DNA of 64,000 nucleotides from Weissella minor (GCF_001437425.1 NZ_JQCD01000031.1:35838-99837); one strand, 5' to 3'. Shown: positions 25,859 to 34,516, counted from the stretch's first letter. Made by a program: numbers and translations. Notes: generated from the letters alone by a model not told the origin.

Positions 25859-27211
25859 ATGTCAACTCAAAACGACGCCAATTCACATGAATTTGAGCGT
25901 GGATTGTCTGGCCGACATGTTGAAATGATTGCCTTAGGTGGAACGATTGGAACTGGGTTATTCTTGGGAGCAGGAAAATCAATCAGTGCTGCAGGACCTT
26001 CCATCTTATTGATTTACATGGTTACCGGAATTTTTATGTTCTGGATGATGCGAGCGTTAGGAGAATTACTCCTAACCGACACCAATCAACCAACCTTCAT
26101 TGGATTTATTGAGAAATATCTTGGTGATAAGACCGGATTCGTTATTGGTTGGACCTATTGGTTAGGTTGGGTAGCAATTGCCATGGCTGAATTAACAGCC
26201 GTTGGAACTTATATGAAATTTTGGTTCCCAACGGTGCCGGTCTGGATTTGGGCCGTGGGCTTCTTGGTAGTACTATACTTAATTAATATTATCGCCGTTG
26301 GTGCCTTTGGTGAAACGGAATTCTGGTTTGCGATGATCAAGATTATTGCTATCTTAGCAATGATTGCAACTGGAGTGATTATGGTGGTGACACATACTGA
26401 GACTTCTGCCGGTGTTGCTAGTTTGTCACATCTTTGGAAAGATGGTTTCGTAGCAGATGGTGGTAAGAACATCTTATCAGCATTCCAAATGGTCTTCTTT
26501 GCCTTCTTGGGAATTGAATTCGTTGGAATTACAGCTGCTGAAGCGAAAGATCCTGATCGGATTATTCCAAAGGCCATCAATTCAATCATTATGCGAATCT
26601 TGATTTTCTATATCGGTGCCTTAATTGCGATTATGAGTATCCAACCTTGGACGAATTACTCAGCAAATGAATCACCATTCGTGCAGGTTTTCTCAGGAAT
26701 TGGAATTACAGCTGCTGCTGGAATTATTAATTTCGTTGTGTTGACCGCTGCTGCTTCTTCTTTGAACAGTGCCTTGTTTACGACAGGTCGTATGTTGTTC
26801 TCTTTGACGCCTGAAACATCACGTTTCCACAAGTTAAACCATCATAAGTTGCCATTTAATGCCATTACATTTTCAACATTGTTGATTGGTTTTGCAGCCG
26901 TTATTAACTACATAACACCAGATGGGGCTTTTGAAATTATCACATCAGTTGCATCAGCTGCGTTCGTTGTCATCTATGCGGTGCTAGTTGCAGCGCACTT
27001 GGCTTATCGTAAGCATCCTGATTATCAAACAAGTGAGCATAAGTTCCAGATGCCTGGAGCACCTTATACGGATTACTTAACCATTGCATTCCTAGTTGGT
27101 ATCTATATTATCTTGCTAACAACGAAGGAAACTCAAATTACAGCAATTTTAGCTTTGATTTGGTTCGCAATCTTAACGTTTATTAGTTTCCGAAATAAGA
27201 AAAAAGCTTAA
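25859..27211 (+). CDS. Amino acid permease (AAT family of the APC superfamily)
   Basis: The 450-residue permease has 12 predicted helices. The N-terminus RGLSGRHVEMIALGGTIGTG (substrate-binding helix I with GTIGTGLFLG) and AGPSILLIYMVTGIFMFWMMRALGEL (helix II, cited in part) are diagnostic of the AAT family that includes LysP, ProY, GabP and RocC-type carriers. FFAFLGIEFVGITAAEAKDP marks helix VI. The exact amino acid cannot be read from sequence. It acts by proton symport at the plasma membrane. ATG follows AAGCGAGGCGC. It is monocistronic with a clear promoter and terminator. Confidence 0.88.
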   Translation: MSTQNDANSHEFERGLSGRHVEMIALGGTIGTGLFLGAGKSISAAGPSILLIYMVTGIFMFWMMRALGELLLTDTNQPTFIGFIEKYLGDKTGFVIGWTYWLGWVAIAMAELTAVGTYMKFWFPTVPVWIWAVGFLVVLYLINIIAVGAFGETEFWFAMIKIIAILAMIATGVIMVVTHTETSAGVASLSHLWKDGFVADGGKNILSAFQMVFFAFLGIEFVGITAAEAKDPDRIIPKAINSIIMRILIFYIGALIAIMSIQPWTNYSANESPFVQVFSGIGITAAAGIINFVVLTAAASSLNSALFTTGRMLFSLTPETSRFHKLNHHKLPFNAITFSTLLIGFAAVINYITPDGAFEIITSVASAAFVVIYAVLVAAHLAYRKHPDYQTSEHKFQMPGAPYTDYLTIAFLVGIYIILLTTKETQITAILALIWFAILTFISFRNKKKA

Positions 27212-27215
27212 ATTT

Positions 27216-27246
27216 AAAGGCTAATCCTTAGGATTAGCCTTTTTTC
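27216..27246 (+). terminator. Terminator of the permease gene
   Basis: AAAGGCTAATCCT pairs with AGGATTAGCCTTT and is followed by a T-run. Confidence 0.9.
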
Positions 27247-27327
27247 TTGGCTTCGAATAGTGCGTACAACATCAAGTAAGTGGTAAAATGACTAATGATA
27301 TACAAAAATGACATAGGAGACAAAAAG

Positions 27328-28230
27328 ATGGCTGAAAAATTTATTGACCGTGATTATATTCGTACATATGCCCAAACTGACGACATTGATCGTAAGTGGT
27401 TAGATGTTCCTTACATGGCGGGCAAGCGCCATAATTTAGATATTTATTTACCAAATAAACCGGCAACGTCTTATCCGGTGATTATCGATGTCTTTGGTGG
27501 TGGACTTTGCTTTGGAGATAAGAGTTCACATAAGCTTGAACCGGCTTTGCGATTATTACGTGATTATGGTTTTGCCGTAGTTAGCATGGATTATTCACTC
27601 TTAGCAGATGCGCCTTTTCCAACTCAAATTTATGAAGTAAAGGCGGTTGTTCGTTTTGTTCGTGCAAATGCAGCCAATTATCAACTTGATCCAAATAAGA
27701 TTGCTTTAATGGGCGAATCTTCTGGGGCTCAATTAGCTGTAACGACGGCTGCAACGCAAAACAAGACTGAATTTGCGGATGCTAATTTTGGTGCGTACTC
27801 AGATGTGTCAGAAGCAGTACAAGCAGTCATTGCCATGTATGGACCTTATGAATTTGATCAGTTCGTAAATCAATTTGCAGAATCTGGGGTGACTTCAAAG
27901 TATACTGAAACAGGGGAGGCAGATTCATTTCAAGGTCAGCTCTTTGGCCAAACCGCGCCTCGCGATGTACCTGATTTAGTCCAAACGGTTAATCCGGTAA
28001 ATTATTTTTCAGAACAATTACCACCAATCCTTGCAATGGTTGGACGCAGTGATCCAGTTGTCCCTTATCAACAAACGGTAAATATGATGACAGCAGCTCG
28101 CCAAAAAATTGGTGAGGAAAAAACACCATATTATATTGTTGAAGATGGTGTGCATGGTCCTGATGATTATATGGGTCCAGAGCTTACACAAGTTAAAGCA
28201 GATTTCTTAAATAAGTGGTTAGGGGAATAG
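27328..28230 (+). CDS. Alpha/beta hydrolase (esterase/lipase-like)
   Basis: The 300-residue cytosolic hydrolase has the oxyanion-hole block DVFGGGLCFGDKSSHK near residue 54 in place of the usual HGGG. The nucleophile elbow GESSGAQLAV is near residue 133, the acid is in MVGRSDPVVPYQQ near 248, and the His is in EDGVHGPDDY near 277. This fits the BD-FAE/carboxylesterase group, and the substrate is unknown. The frame is open to 27295, but ATG at 27328 follows ATAGGAGACAAAAAG. The stop is 1 bp before the next small gene, so the two are coupled. Confidence 0.83.
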   Translation: MAEKFIDRDYIRTYAQTDDIDRKWLDVPYMAGKRHNLDIYLPNKPATSYPVIIDVFGGGLCFGDKSSHKLEPALRLLRDYGFAVVSMDYSLLADAPFPTQIYEVKAVVRFVRANAANYQLDPNKIALMGESSGAQLAVTTAATQNKTEFADANFGAYSDVSEAVQAVIAMYGPYEFDQFVNQFAESGVTSKYTETGEADSFQGQLFGQTAPRDVPDLVQTVNPVNYFSEQLPPILAMVGRSDPVVPYQQTVNMMTAARQKIGEEKTPYYIVEDGVHGPDDYMGPELTQVKADFLNKWLGE

Positions 28231-28231
28231 G

Positions 28232-28462
28232 ATGTATAATTCGGCACGTGGAAGTTTTTTAAGAGCAACACCAGGGCAGATTTGTTTTTCCCTAATTATT
28301 GATACATTGATGTATCTCTTTTTTGACATGTTATTTGATCCAATGGATTCAACGACACTAGTGATTTACCTGATCTTTTTCCCAGGGATTGATTTTTTCT
28401 CCCTTGTTGTTAGTTTTTATCATTATGTGAAAGAGCATCGTGAAGGACAAAAGAAAAAATAA
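28232..28462 (+). CDS. Small membrane protein of unknown function
   Basis: The 76-residue protein has two hydrophobic stretches (about residues 16-35 and 43-64) and a basic tail ending EHREGQKKK. It begins 1 bp after the esterase stop and is probably translated by coupling. No family was recognised. A parS-like site follows its stop codon at 28465, and the BrkB-family gene starts 30 bp downstream, so it may be part of a three-gene unit. Confidence 0.6.
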   Translation: MYNSARGSFLRATPGQICFSLIIDTLMYLFFDMLFDPMDSTTLVIYLIFFPGIDFFSLVVSFYHYVKEHREGQKKK

Positions 28463-28464
28463 AT

Positions 28465-28480
28465 TGTTTCATGTGAAACA
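28465..28480. promoter_or_regulatory. parS-like ParB site 6
   Basis: TGTTTCATGTGAAACA is the reverse complement of the commonest version in this window (TGTTTCACATGAAACA). Confidence 0.75.
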
Positions 28481-28492
28481 AAGGAGCTTGGG

Positions 28493-29356
28493 ATGAAAGA
28501 ATGGGTGCAAAAGTTGAAAACAGTTGCGGATAATTGGAATATCCCGCAACTAATGGACTATTGGAAACGTGGGAATGCCACTATGGTTGGGCCGACGATT
28601 GCGTATTATACAATTGTCTCGTTAGTACCGTTAATTATGGCAGTTGGTTCAATTGTTAGTTTGTTGGGAATTGATCGAATGGAAATTCATGATTTTTTAA
28701 AAATGCAAATGCCAGCAGGCGTTGCTGATATTGTGATTCCAATTGTAGATTCTGTGTTGAATGGTGGTTATGGAACGCTTTCGATTTCTGTTTTAGTAGC
28801 GATTTGGAGTGCTAGTAGTATTCTGTCGACGATTCGAAAAGCTTTTACCGATATTTATGAATCACGCCATGATGAAAACACAATTTTGACGCGAATTATT
28901 AGTTTTGTCTGGATGCTAGTGCTCTTAACGGCAGCAGGTGCGGTTATTATCGCAAATTACCTCTTACCAGCCATCGTTAATATGCTACCTTCAGCACCAG
29001 GGATTAATGTGATTCAACATATAGTGAGTCAAAGTTGGATTTATTCGTTTATCGCATTGGTTGTTTTGATGGTTCTATTTAATTTTCTGATTCCAGCTGA
29101 GAAAATGCATTGGAAACCAGTTATTATTGGGTCACTGATTGAAATCGTGTTAATTTTCTTATTGAATTCATTATTTGGTATTTATACGAAGTTTGGACTA
29201 AAAAGTGCAAGTTTCTATCAATCACTAGGGTCATTGTTGATTTTATTGATTTATCTAAACTTAATTGCCATGATTATGGTGGCGACACAGGTTTTGATTG
29301 CTTGGATAACGAGTTTATTTGAGAAAAAAGGTTGGTTTAAAACAAATGAAGCATAA
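28493..29356 (+). CDS. YihY/BrkB family inner membrane protein
   Basis: The 287-residue protein of the YihY/virulence factor BrkB family was formerly mislabelled ribonuclease BN. About six helices are predicted. The family blocks MVGPTIAYYTIVSLVPLIMAV (about residue 31), LSISVLVAIWSASSILSTIR and YQSLGSLLILLIYLNLIAMIM are present. The role is unproven; a transporter or envelope function is suspected. ATG follows AAAGGAGCTTGGG, and the parS-like site lies just before that ribosome site. A bidirectional terminator follows at 29355. Confidence 0.88.
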   Translation: MKEWVQKLKTVADNWNIPQLMDYWKRGNATMVGPTIAYYTIVSLVPLIMAVGSIVSLLGIDRMEIHDFLKMQMPAGVADIVIPIVDSVLNGGYGTLSISVLVAIWSASSILSTIRKAFTDIYESRHDENTILTRIISFVWMLVLLTAAGAVIIANYLLPAIVNMLPSAPGINVIQHIVSQSWIYSFIALVVLMVLFNFLIPAEKMHWKPVIIGSLIEIVLIFLLNSLFGIYTKFGLKSASFYQSLGSLLILLIYLNLIAMIMVATQVLIAWITSLFEKKGWFKTNEA

Positions 29357-29389
29357 AAAAAGCACGTCACGATTATGTGGCGTGCTTTT
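29355..29389. terminator. Bidirectional terminator between the BrkB-family gene and dus
   Basis: AAGCACGTCA pairs with TGTGGCGTGCTT, with A/T runs on both sides. Confidence 0.8.
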
Positions 29390-29391
29390 CT

Positions 29392-30441
29392 TTAGTTTTC
29401 TGATTTTTCAGCTTGTTTTGCGGCCCATTGTTGGTCAAATTCATCTAAAATTGAACGAACTTCATCAGAATTTTTTGTTTCCATTAAGGCAACGCGTAAG
29501 TCTGACGCATATGAGAAACCACGTACGTAGATCTTGAAGAAACGCTTTAATTTCTGGAAATTAGTTGGTCCAAACTCAGCATCAAATTCATCATGTAAAT
29601 CTAGTTGCATACGCAATAGATTTAGAGAATCATCAAGGGTATGTTCGACAGGTGTATCTTCGAACGCAAAGGGGCTTTCGAAAATACCTCGACCAATCAT
29701 AATACCATCTAGACCAGGTTGCGCCTTAGCTAATTCAAGCCCTTGAGCGCGGTCTTTAATGTCACCGTTAATTTGAATCAATGTATCTGGTGCGATTTCA
29801 TCACGCATGGCGAGAATTTCATCAATTAATTCAAAATGAGCGGGAACTTTTGACATCTCTTTACGCGTACGGAGATGGATTGTGAGCACTTGAATGTCCT
29901 GGCGGAGAAGGAAGGGAATCCATTCGCGGAACGTATCAATTTTATTAAATCCAAGACGCGTTTTAACGGAAATTGGAAGTCCGCCAGTTTTAGCAGCTGC
30001 AATTAATTCGGCTGCGCGTTCTGGTTCTTTAATTAAACCAGAACCACCACCGTTTTTGATAACTGTTGAATCTGGGCAACCCATGTTAATATCAACGGCT
30101 TCAAATCCACGTTGCTTACAATCAGCAACGCCGAGTTCGAAGTCGATGGGACGATCGCCCCAGAGTTGTGCAATCGGTGTTTGCTCTTCTGGGACGAAGA
30201 ACAAGCGGCCTTGTACTGTAAATTTTGCTTTTGGGTGTGAAATACTACGAGCGTTGGTGAATTCTGTGTAGAATGCGTCAGGAGCGGCTGCTTTAGCAAC
30301 CACACGACGGAAAACTGTGTCAGTCACAGCTTCCATCGGTGCCAAAGTGAAAAATGGTAATTTTTCAAGGCCATCAACCTGCGGATGCTGTTGGGCAGCA
30401 TCAACCACGCCCTGCCAAAAAGCAGATTTTGGTTGAACCAT
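29392..30441 (-). CDS. dus: tRNA-dihydrouridine synthase
   Basis: This FMN enzyme reduces uridines in the tRNA D-loop. The 349-residue protein has an FMN-binding TIM barrel starting LPFFTLAPMEAVTDTVFR. The catalytic Cys is in VDINMGCPDSTVIKNGGGSGL, the substrate Lys in ISVKTRLGF, and the flavin phosphate site in GIMIGRGIFESPFAF. The C-terminal helical domain is present. It looks closest to the DusC/DusB-like Firmicute group. It is monocistronic on the minus strand. Confidence 0.92.
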   Translation of the reverse strand: MVQPKSAFWQGVVDAAQQHPQVDGLEKLPFFTLAPMEAVTDTVFRRVVAKAAAPDAFYTEFTNARSISHPKAKFTVQGRLFFVPEEQTPIAQLWGDRPIDFELGVADCKQRGFEAVDINMGCPDSTVIKNGGGSGLIKEPERAAELIAAAKTGGLPISVKTRLGFNKIDTFREWIPFLLRQDIQVLTIHLRTRKEMSKVPAHFELIDEILAMRDEIAPDTLIQINGDIKDRAQGLELAKAQPGLDGIMIGRGIFESPFAFEDTPVEHTLDDSLNLLRMQLDLHDEFDAEFGPTNFQKLKRFFKIYVRGFSYASDLRVALMETKNSDEVRSILDEFDQQWAAKQAEKSEN

Positions 30442-30589
30442 AATAGATTCCTTTCAGATATTTATATTTAGATTTTGCGGCTCGATCTTCCGCATCCGAA
30501 CTGGGACATGTACTAATATAAACTAGCTGGGTAATATGTCAATAGGAGCTAAAGGCAGGGGGAATCTAAGTTCTCACAGATATTTGATG

Positions 30590-30618
30590 TTGACGATTCG
30601 CTGTTTCTATCGTTTAAT
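30590..30618 (+). promoter_or_regulatory. Promoter of the MFS transporter at 30664
   Basis: TTGACG and TTTAAT are 17 bp apart, about 45 bp before the start. Confidence 0.55.
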
Positions 30619-30663
30619 TAACTTTAAATGAGTTTTAGATGAGAAGAAAGGGTGGCTTGGAAA

Positions 30664-31860
30664 ATGTCGATTGTAAAGAAATATTATATTGTTTCCGGTA
30701 TTTATAATATTGGGGTCGCATTTTTTGGTGGAACACTCTATCTTTTGATGCAGCAGCATGGTTTTTCAGCAGCTGATATTAATCTATTTTTGATTGTTTT
30801 TTGGATTGTGTCTTTTATTTTTGAAATGCCATCCGGAATCTTTGCAGATACATTTGGACCGCGGCGGTCGGTTGTTTTAAGTATTCTGTTACGCATCCTT
30901 GGATTAGGCATATTGTTGGTGCCTTCATCGGCCTTGATGATTCTGATTGTGGCGGCCATCTTAACTGCGATATCAGATACGTTAAAATCGAGTACGCTCG
31001 AAGCATGGGTCTCCAATGAATTGCATTCCAAGAATTTAGATAATTTCTTTGCAAATTCAAGTAAATTAAATACGGTTATCAATCTGTTGGGTGGTTTTTT
31101 CGGTGCGCAAGTCTTGGGTAAAGTGAATTATGCTTATCCAGTGCTTGGGTCGATTGTGTGTTTCATACTGGCGATGCTTGTGGGAATCATGCTATTGCCC
31201 AAAGCAACTCGTGTAAAGGGCGATGAGCGACGTGTACTAGGTATGGATTTACATGAATTTAAGCATACAATTACGCAAGGTCAACATGAATTGAAGGTGA
31301 ACCAAAATTTCCGATTGATCCTACTTTCATTTATACCATCAATGATTTTAGTAACTGTGCCATTTAATCAATGGCAACTGTATTTTGACCAGCCTCAATT
31401 TGGGAATCACTATTTAATTGGTTGGATTTTATTAGGGATTAATTTAGCTGCATTATTTGGTGCGCGTTGTGCACAGTTTGTAATGAGGGTTTTTGGTAAA
31501 AGGTATCAGACGATTGCAGGAATTTTGATTATTAATTTTATCTTCATTATTCTTTCGGCCTTGATGGGGAATGTCTATATTGCGATTGGAGCATTTTTGT
31601 TGCATACGATGATGACTAGTTTAGAAGAAGTTTTACGTTCTACCATGCTGAATGAGCAGCTAAGTAATCAGTCAAGGACGATGATGCTTTCAGTATTTAA
31701 TACGATCGAGTCAATGGTAACTATTATCGTATTGGCTGTTGATGCGTTGTTAATTAAATTTATGCCAATCCAAATCGGGTGGATAATTTTAGGTAATATT
31801 GCCGTGGTATTAGCGATACCGGTATTTTACCGTATTAAAAAAAGGACGACATTATTTTAA
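30664..31860 (+). CDS. MFS transporter
   Basis: The 398-residue major facilitator protein has about 12 helices. The loop 2-3 signature is GIFADTFGPRRSVVLSILLR near residue 58. FEMPSGIFAD and the drug-export-like layout suggest an efflux carrier, but the substrate is unknown. The frame begins at GTG 30652. ATG at 30664 has a better spaced AAAGGGTGG ribosome site and was chosen. It lies alone between dus and the Nudix gene, with a shared terminator downstream. Confidence 0.82.
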   Translation: MSIVKKYYIVSGIYNIGVAFFGGTLYLLMQQHGFSAADINLFLIVFWIVSFIFEMPSGIFADTFGPRRSVVLSILLRILGLGILLVPSSALMILIVAAILTAISDTLKSSTLEAWVSNELHSKNLDNFFANSSKLNTVINLLGGFFGAQVLGKVNYAYPVLGSIVCFILAMLVGIMLLPKATRVKGDERRVLGMDLHEFKHTITQGQHELKVNQNFRLILLSFIPSMILVTVPFNQWQLYFDQPQFGNHYLIGWILLGINLAALFGARCAQFVMRVFGKRYQTIAGILIINFIFIILSALMGNVYIAIGAFLLHTMMTSLEEVLRSTMLNEQLSNQSRTMMLSVFNTIESMVTIIVLAVDALLIKFMPIQIGWIILGNIAVVLAIPVFYRIKKRTTLF

Positions 31861-31863
31861 AAT

Positions 31864-31905
31864 AAAAAAGCTGATGATTCTGAAATGGAAAAATCAGCTT
31901 TTTTA
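31864..31905. terminator. Terminator between the MFS and Nudix genes
   Basis: AAAAAAGCTGAT pairs with ATCAGCTTTTTT; the genes converge here. Confidence 0.8.
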
Positions 31906-31908
31906 CTG

Positions 31909-32394
31909 TTATAGGACAGTCCAGTGTTCGAGTGTCATATCAGAATCATCAAACGTATGTGTTTCCAAATACGCTTTAGCCGTAAGCACTAAAGGCGATG
32001 CATTTTCTGAATTTAGTGCCTCTAATTTTATAAAAGTAGCACCAGCCGAATCTTGGCCTTCGAATTGTTGTGTTTGCTCGAGTAGGGCACCTGTTACTGA
32101 ATTAACCCGATAGAATAAAGCGCGATGCTGATTGAATGTTGTTTGTTCAAAAATCCAAGGATAGCAGAAGCTTTTTAAGCCCAGTTGTTGGACAGACATT
32201 GGCCTCAACCCAGTTTCTTCTCTAAATTCGCGAGATAGGGTCGTTTGTGAACCTTCAAAGTCTTCAGGCGTTCCGCCTGGCAAATCATAACGATGTTGAT
32301 AGGGGCCATCAGTTTTATGAATGACAAGTAAATCAGATTTATCGGACGTATAGATACCATAGACGCCAAAAGCTTGGTGTAGTTGACTCATCAT
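31909..32394 (-). CDS. Nudix hydrolase
   Basis: The 161-residue protein has a perfect Nudix box GX5EX7REUXEEXGU. It runs from GTPEDFE to REFREETGL (about residues 41-63) and binds the catalytic metal. The substrate class (nucleoside diphosphate derivative) cannot be told. Two ATGs follow TAGGAGGATTCTC, and either could start. The gene converges on the MFS gene and shares a terminator with it. The disordered repeat protein gene is divergent on the other side. Confidence 0.9.
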   Translation of the reverse strand: MMSQLHQAFGVYGIYTSDKSDLLVIHKTDGPYQHRYDLPGGTPEDFEGSQTTLSREFREETGLRPMSVQQLGLKSFCYPWIFEQTTFNQHRALFYRVNSVTGALLEQTQQFEGQDSAGATFIKLEALNSENASPLVLTAKAYLETHTFDDSDMTLEHWTVL

Positions 32395-32500
32395 GAGAAT
32401 CCTCCTAAAAAAATGTATGAATTTAAGCTAAATTAATTATATAGCGTTATAATACAAATATACATTGATATCAACTTATAGCATATGGAGGAATTGAATA

Positions 32501-33265
32501 ATGGATTACGAAAATGAGAACAACCGTACGAATGAACGTAACAATTTTAATCAAGACTCAAATCGCAATGGTGGCAACGACAGCTATAGTAATGGTGGTT
32601 CAAGTCGTGACAATAATCGCGATGTAAACCGTCAAAGCAGTAATGATAACTTTAATAATGGATCATCAAATCGTAGCAATGATAGCTACAGCAATGGTGG
32701 TTCAAGTCGTGACAATGATCGCGATGTAAACCGTCAAAGCAGTAATGATAATTTTAATAATGGATCATCAAGCCGTGGCAACGACAGTTACAGCAATAGT
32801 GGTTCAAATCGTGACAATAATCGCGATGTAAATCGTCAAAACAACAATGATAATTTTAATAATGGATCATCAAACCGTGGCAATGACAGCTACAGCAATG
32901 GTGGTTCAAGTCGTGACAATGATCGCGATGTAAACCGTCAAAGCAACAATGATAATTTTAATAATGGGTCATCAAACCGTGGCAACGACAGCTACAGCAA
33001 TGGCGGTTCAAGTCGTGACAATGATCGCGATGTAAACCGTCAAAGCAGTAATGATAATTTTAATAACGGATCATCAAATCGTAGTAACGACAGTAAAAAT
33101 AGTGGTAGTGCTAAAAATGATGAAATTGACGATGCATTAAATCAGGTGGGTGACAAGATTAAGCAGGCAACTGGAAACAACGATGCAATCAACGAAAAAG
33201 TGGATGATTTTAAAGATCAAGCTTCAGATACATTAAACAAGATGAAGGGGAAGTTTGGGCTATAA
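32501..33265 (+). CDS. Asn/Ser/Gly/Arg-rich repeat protein with a CsbD-like tail
   Basis: The 254-residue hydrophilic protein has no signal peptide. Residues 26-195 are five tandem 34-residue repeats of the type NDSYSNGGSSRDNDRDVNRQ plus SSNDNFNNGSSNRG. They are nearly free of hydrophobic residues except single Tyr, Val and Phe. The last 45 residues (DALNQVGDKIKQATG, then DQASDTLNKMKGKFGL) form an amphipathic, Lys-rich helix resembling CsbD/YjbJ-type stress proteins. The start follows ATGGAGGAATTGAATA. The function is unknown; a stress-related, phase-separating or surface-coating role is only a guess. It has its own terminator. Confidence 0.8.
   Translation: MDYENENNRTNERNNFNQDSNRNGGNDSYSNGGSSRDNNRDVNRQSSNDNFNNGSSNRSNDSYSNGGSSRDNDRDVNRQSSNDNFNNGSSSRGNDSYSNSGSNRDNNRDVNRQNNNDNFNNGSSNRGNDSYSNGGSSRDNDRDVNRQSNNDNFNNGSSNRGNDSYSNGGSSRDNDRDVNRQSSNDNFNNGSSNRSNDSKNSGSAKNDEIDDALNQVGDKIKQATGNNDAINEKVDDFKDQASDTLNKMKGKFGL
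32576..33085 (+). repeat. Five tandem 102-bp coding repeats
   Basis: The unit is 102 bp (34 codons) and is repeated five times in frame within the disordered protein gene. Copies differ by a few substitutions and keep the reading frame, so copy number can change without breaking the gene. Confidence 0.9.
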
Positions 33266-33284
33266 AATAGTGTAAATAGCATTA

Positions 33285-33319
33285 AAAACCGTTTTGATTC
33301 ATAATCAAGACGGTTTTTT
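33285..33319 (+). terminator. Terminator of the repeat protein gene
   Basis: AAAACCGTTTTGATT pairs with ATCAAGACGGTTTT and is followed by a T-run. Confidence 0.8.
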
Positions 33320-33408
33320 GGTGGAAAAAAGAACTGCTTTTCTTGATTTATTGAAAATACTTTTGTAATATATTTCATAAATATATTATATAGGATAGGG
33401 GTTTTATT

Positions 33409-33828
33409 ATGCGTTTTTGGTTAAAGACATTTCGTCTAATATTGGTATACGCTTTACTAGCGGCAACAATTTCTAGTAGTATTTATTTTGCACTTCATCA
33501 TTTTACGAATTTTGGATTCATTACAATTTCATTATTGGCATGTGTATTATCCGTCACGGTTTTATATTTGATGTTCTATGTGATTGTGTACAAGAAAAAG
33601 TATTATACGATTGCTGATAACTATATTGAATCTGTTGATTTACTCCAAAACTGTGTGTTCTTTGTGTGTTTCCCATATTTAGGAATTGTGCTATCACAAG
33701 TGGACGCAGCGCCACAATTAAGTTTAATTCGTGAAATGATTGGTGCAACATTATTGACTTTGAAGATTACAATGTTGATTATTAAGTATACAGTTAAGCA
33801 TGAACCATTAGCCACACTTGATGATTAA
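33409..33828 (+). CDS. Small four-helix membrane protein, unknown
   Basis: The 139-residue protein has four predicted membrane segments (about 8-28, 35-62, 78-98 and 108-126) and short charged loops. No family was recognised. ATG follows TAGGGG. The DUF4231/SLATT-like gene starts 62 bp downstream in the same direction with no terminator between, so the two may be co-expressed. The small size and all-membrane layout resemble partner proteins of membrane-acting effector systems, but this is not evidence of function. Confidence 0.6.
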   Translation: MRFWLKTFRLILVYALLAATISSSIYFALHHFTNFGFITISLLACVLSVTVLYLMFYVIVYKKKYYTIADNYIESVDLLQNCVFFVCFPYLGIVLSQVDAAPQLSLIREMIGATLLTLKITMLIIKYTVKHEPLATLDD

Positions 33829-33890
33829 ACCAATTAATCACAGTATCAGGTCTGTATGAGCAGATCAATTAGAAAGAGAGCCGTTGTGTT

Positions 33891-34307
33891 ATGAATTACA
33901 GTGAAGTTTTGGAAGAATTAAACCAGTCGATTGAATATTTAGAGAAGCGTCATAAGCGTTATACACATATGACAACTTGGGTTAGTATGCTAAATATTGT
34001 GCTCTCATCAAGTATTCCAATTTTGATTACCTTGGCAGAAGATGGCAAACAAACATTATTGCTCGTATCAATTTTTTCAGCATTGATTACATTGCTACAA
34101 ACATTTAAGTCAACTTTCCACCTTGATAATAAAATTTCAGATATGGCAGTGGCCATGGCCTACTTGAAGAAGGAACAAGTCCTTTTCCAAACACGAACAG
34201 AACCATATTCAGGGACTGATGACGAAAATATTCATGCATTAGTCTTGAATATGTCAAATCAAGCGAACGATGTAATTGACAATTTTATGGGTAACGAGAG
34301 CGAATAA
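33891..34307 (+). CDS. DUF4231/SLATT-like two-helix membrane protein
   Basis: The 138-residue protein starts with an amphipathic helix rich in Lys and Arg (LNQSIEYLEKRHKRYTHMT). Two adjacent membrane helices (about residues 28-49 and 54-72) follow, then a long cytosolic helix (FHLDNKISDMAVAMAYLKKEQ) and an acidic tail. This arrangement is typical of the SLATT/DUF4231 group, which is proposed to form pores in nucleotide-signalling or conflict systems. No nucleotide cyclase or nuclease lies next to it, so a defence role is not supported here. ATG follows AAAGAGAGCCGTTGTGTT. Confidence 0.6.
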   Translation: MNYSEVLEELNQSIEYLEKRHKRYTHMTTWVSMLNIVLSSSIPILITLAEDGKQTLLLVSIFSALITLLQTFKSTFHLDNKISDMAVAMAYLKKEQVLFQTRTEPYSGTDDENIHALVLNMSNQANDVIDNFMGNESE

Positions 34308-34333
34308 ATTTTTATGAGTTCAAAATGAGAATG

Positions 34334-34362
34334 TTGACATTTAATTAAGACTTAGATACACT
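34334..34362 (+). promoter_or_regulatory. Promoter of the Phe-rich leader
   Basis: TTGACA (34334-34339) and TACACT (34357-34362) are 17 bp apart. The leader transcript should begin near 34369. Confidence 0.75.
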
Positions 34363-34393
34363 GTAGAACATAATCATTTAGGGGGTAGGCACA

Positions 34394-34450
34394 ATGCAGA
34401 ATTCAATGATGACAATTGAATCATTTAAGGGCTTTACGTTTTTTGGGTAG
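34394..34450 (+). CDS. 18-codon Phe-rich leader ORF
   Basis: ATG follows AGGGGGTAGGCACA. The peptide MQNSMMTIESFKGFTFFG has four Phe among its last eight residues, just before TAG. It lies 25 nt into the transcript of an amino acid permease gene that is preceded by an intrinsic terminator. Codon-rich leaders of this shape control amino acid genes by ribosome stalling; here Phe (or a Phe-tRNA shortage) would be the signal. It is short, so the call rests on context. Confidence 0.6.
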   Translation: MQNSMMTIESFKGFTFFG

Positions 34451-34452
34451 TT

Positions 34453-34516
34453 ATCCGAAATTTATGTAAAGTCTGTTTACGTGAAGATTCGGATGTTGAG
34501 TCCGAAGATTTTACGT
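34453..34516 (+). promoter_or_regulatory. Mutually exclusive hairpins in the permease leader
   Basis: TTCGGAT (34488-34494) can pair backwards with ATCCGAA (34453-34459), helped by GTAAA/TTTAC. It can also pair forwards with TCCGAA (34501-34506), extended by ACGTGAA with TTTACGT across a small internal loop. The two folds share one strand and exclude each other. Confidence 0.6.

Noticed and set aside
25884..25899. TTCACATGAA in the permease gene as a tenth parS site
   Set aside because: Only the central ten bases fit. The outer TGT/ACA positions are missing, whereas all accepted sites keep at least GTT/AAC.
32576..33085. Direct repeats that could suggest a CRISPR-like array
   Set aside because: The 102-bp units are contiguous, have no unique spacers, and are in frame within one long ORF, so this is a coding tandem repeat. 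No cas gene is in the window.
33409..34307. A complete antiviral defence island around the SLATT-like gene
   Set aside because: No nucleotide cyclase, nuclease, helicase or restriction gene is nearby, and the flanks are transporters and housekeeping genes.
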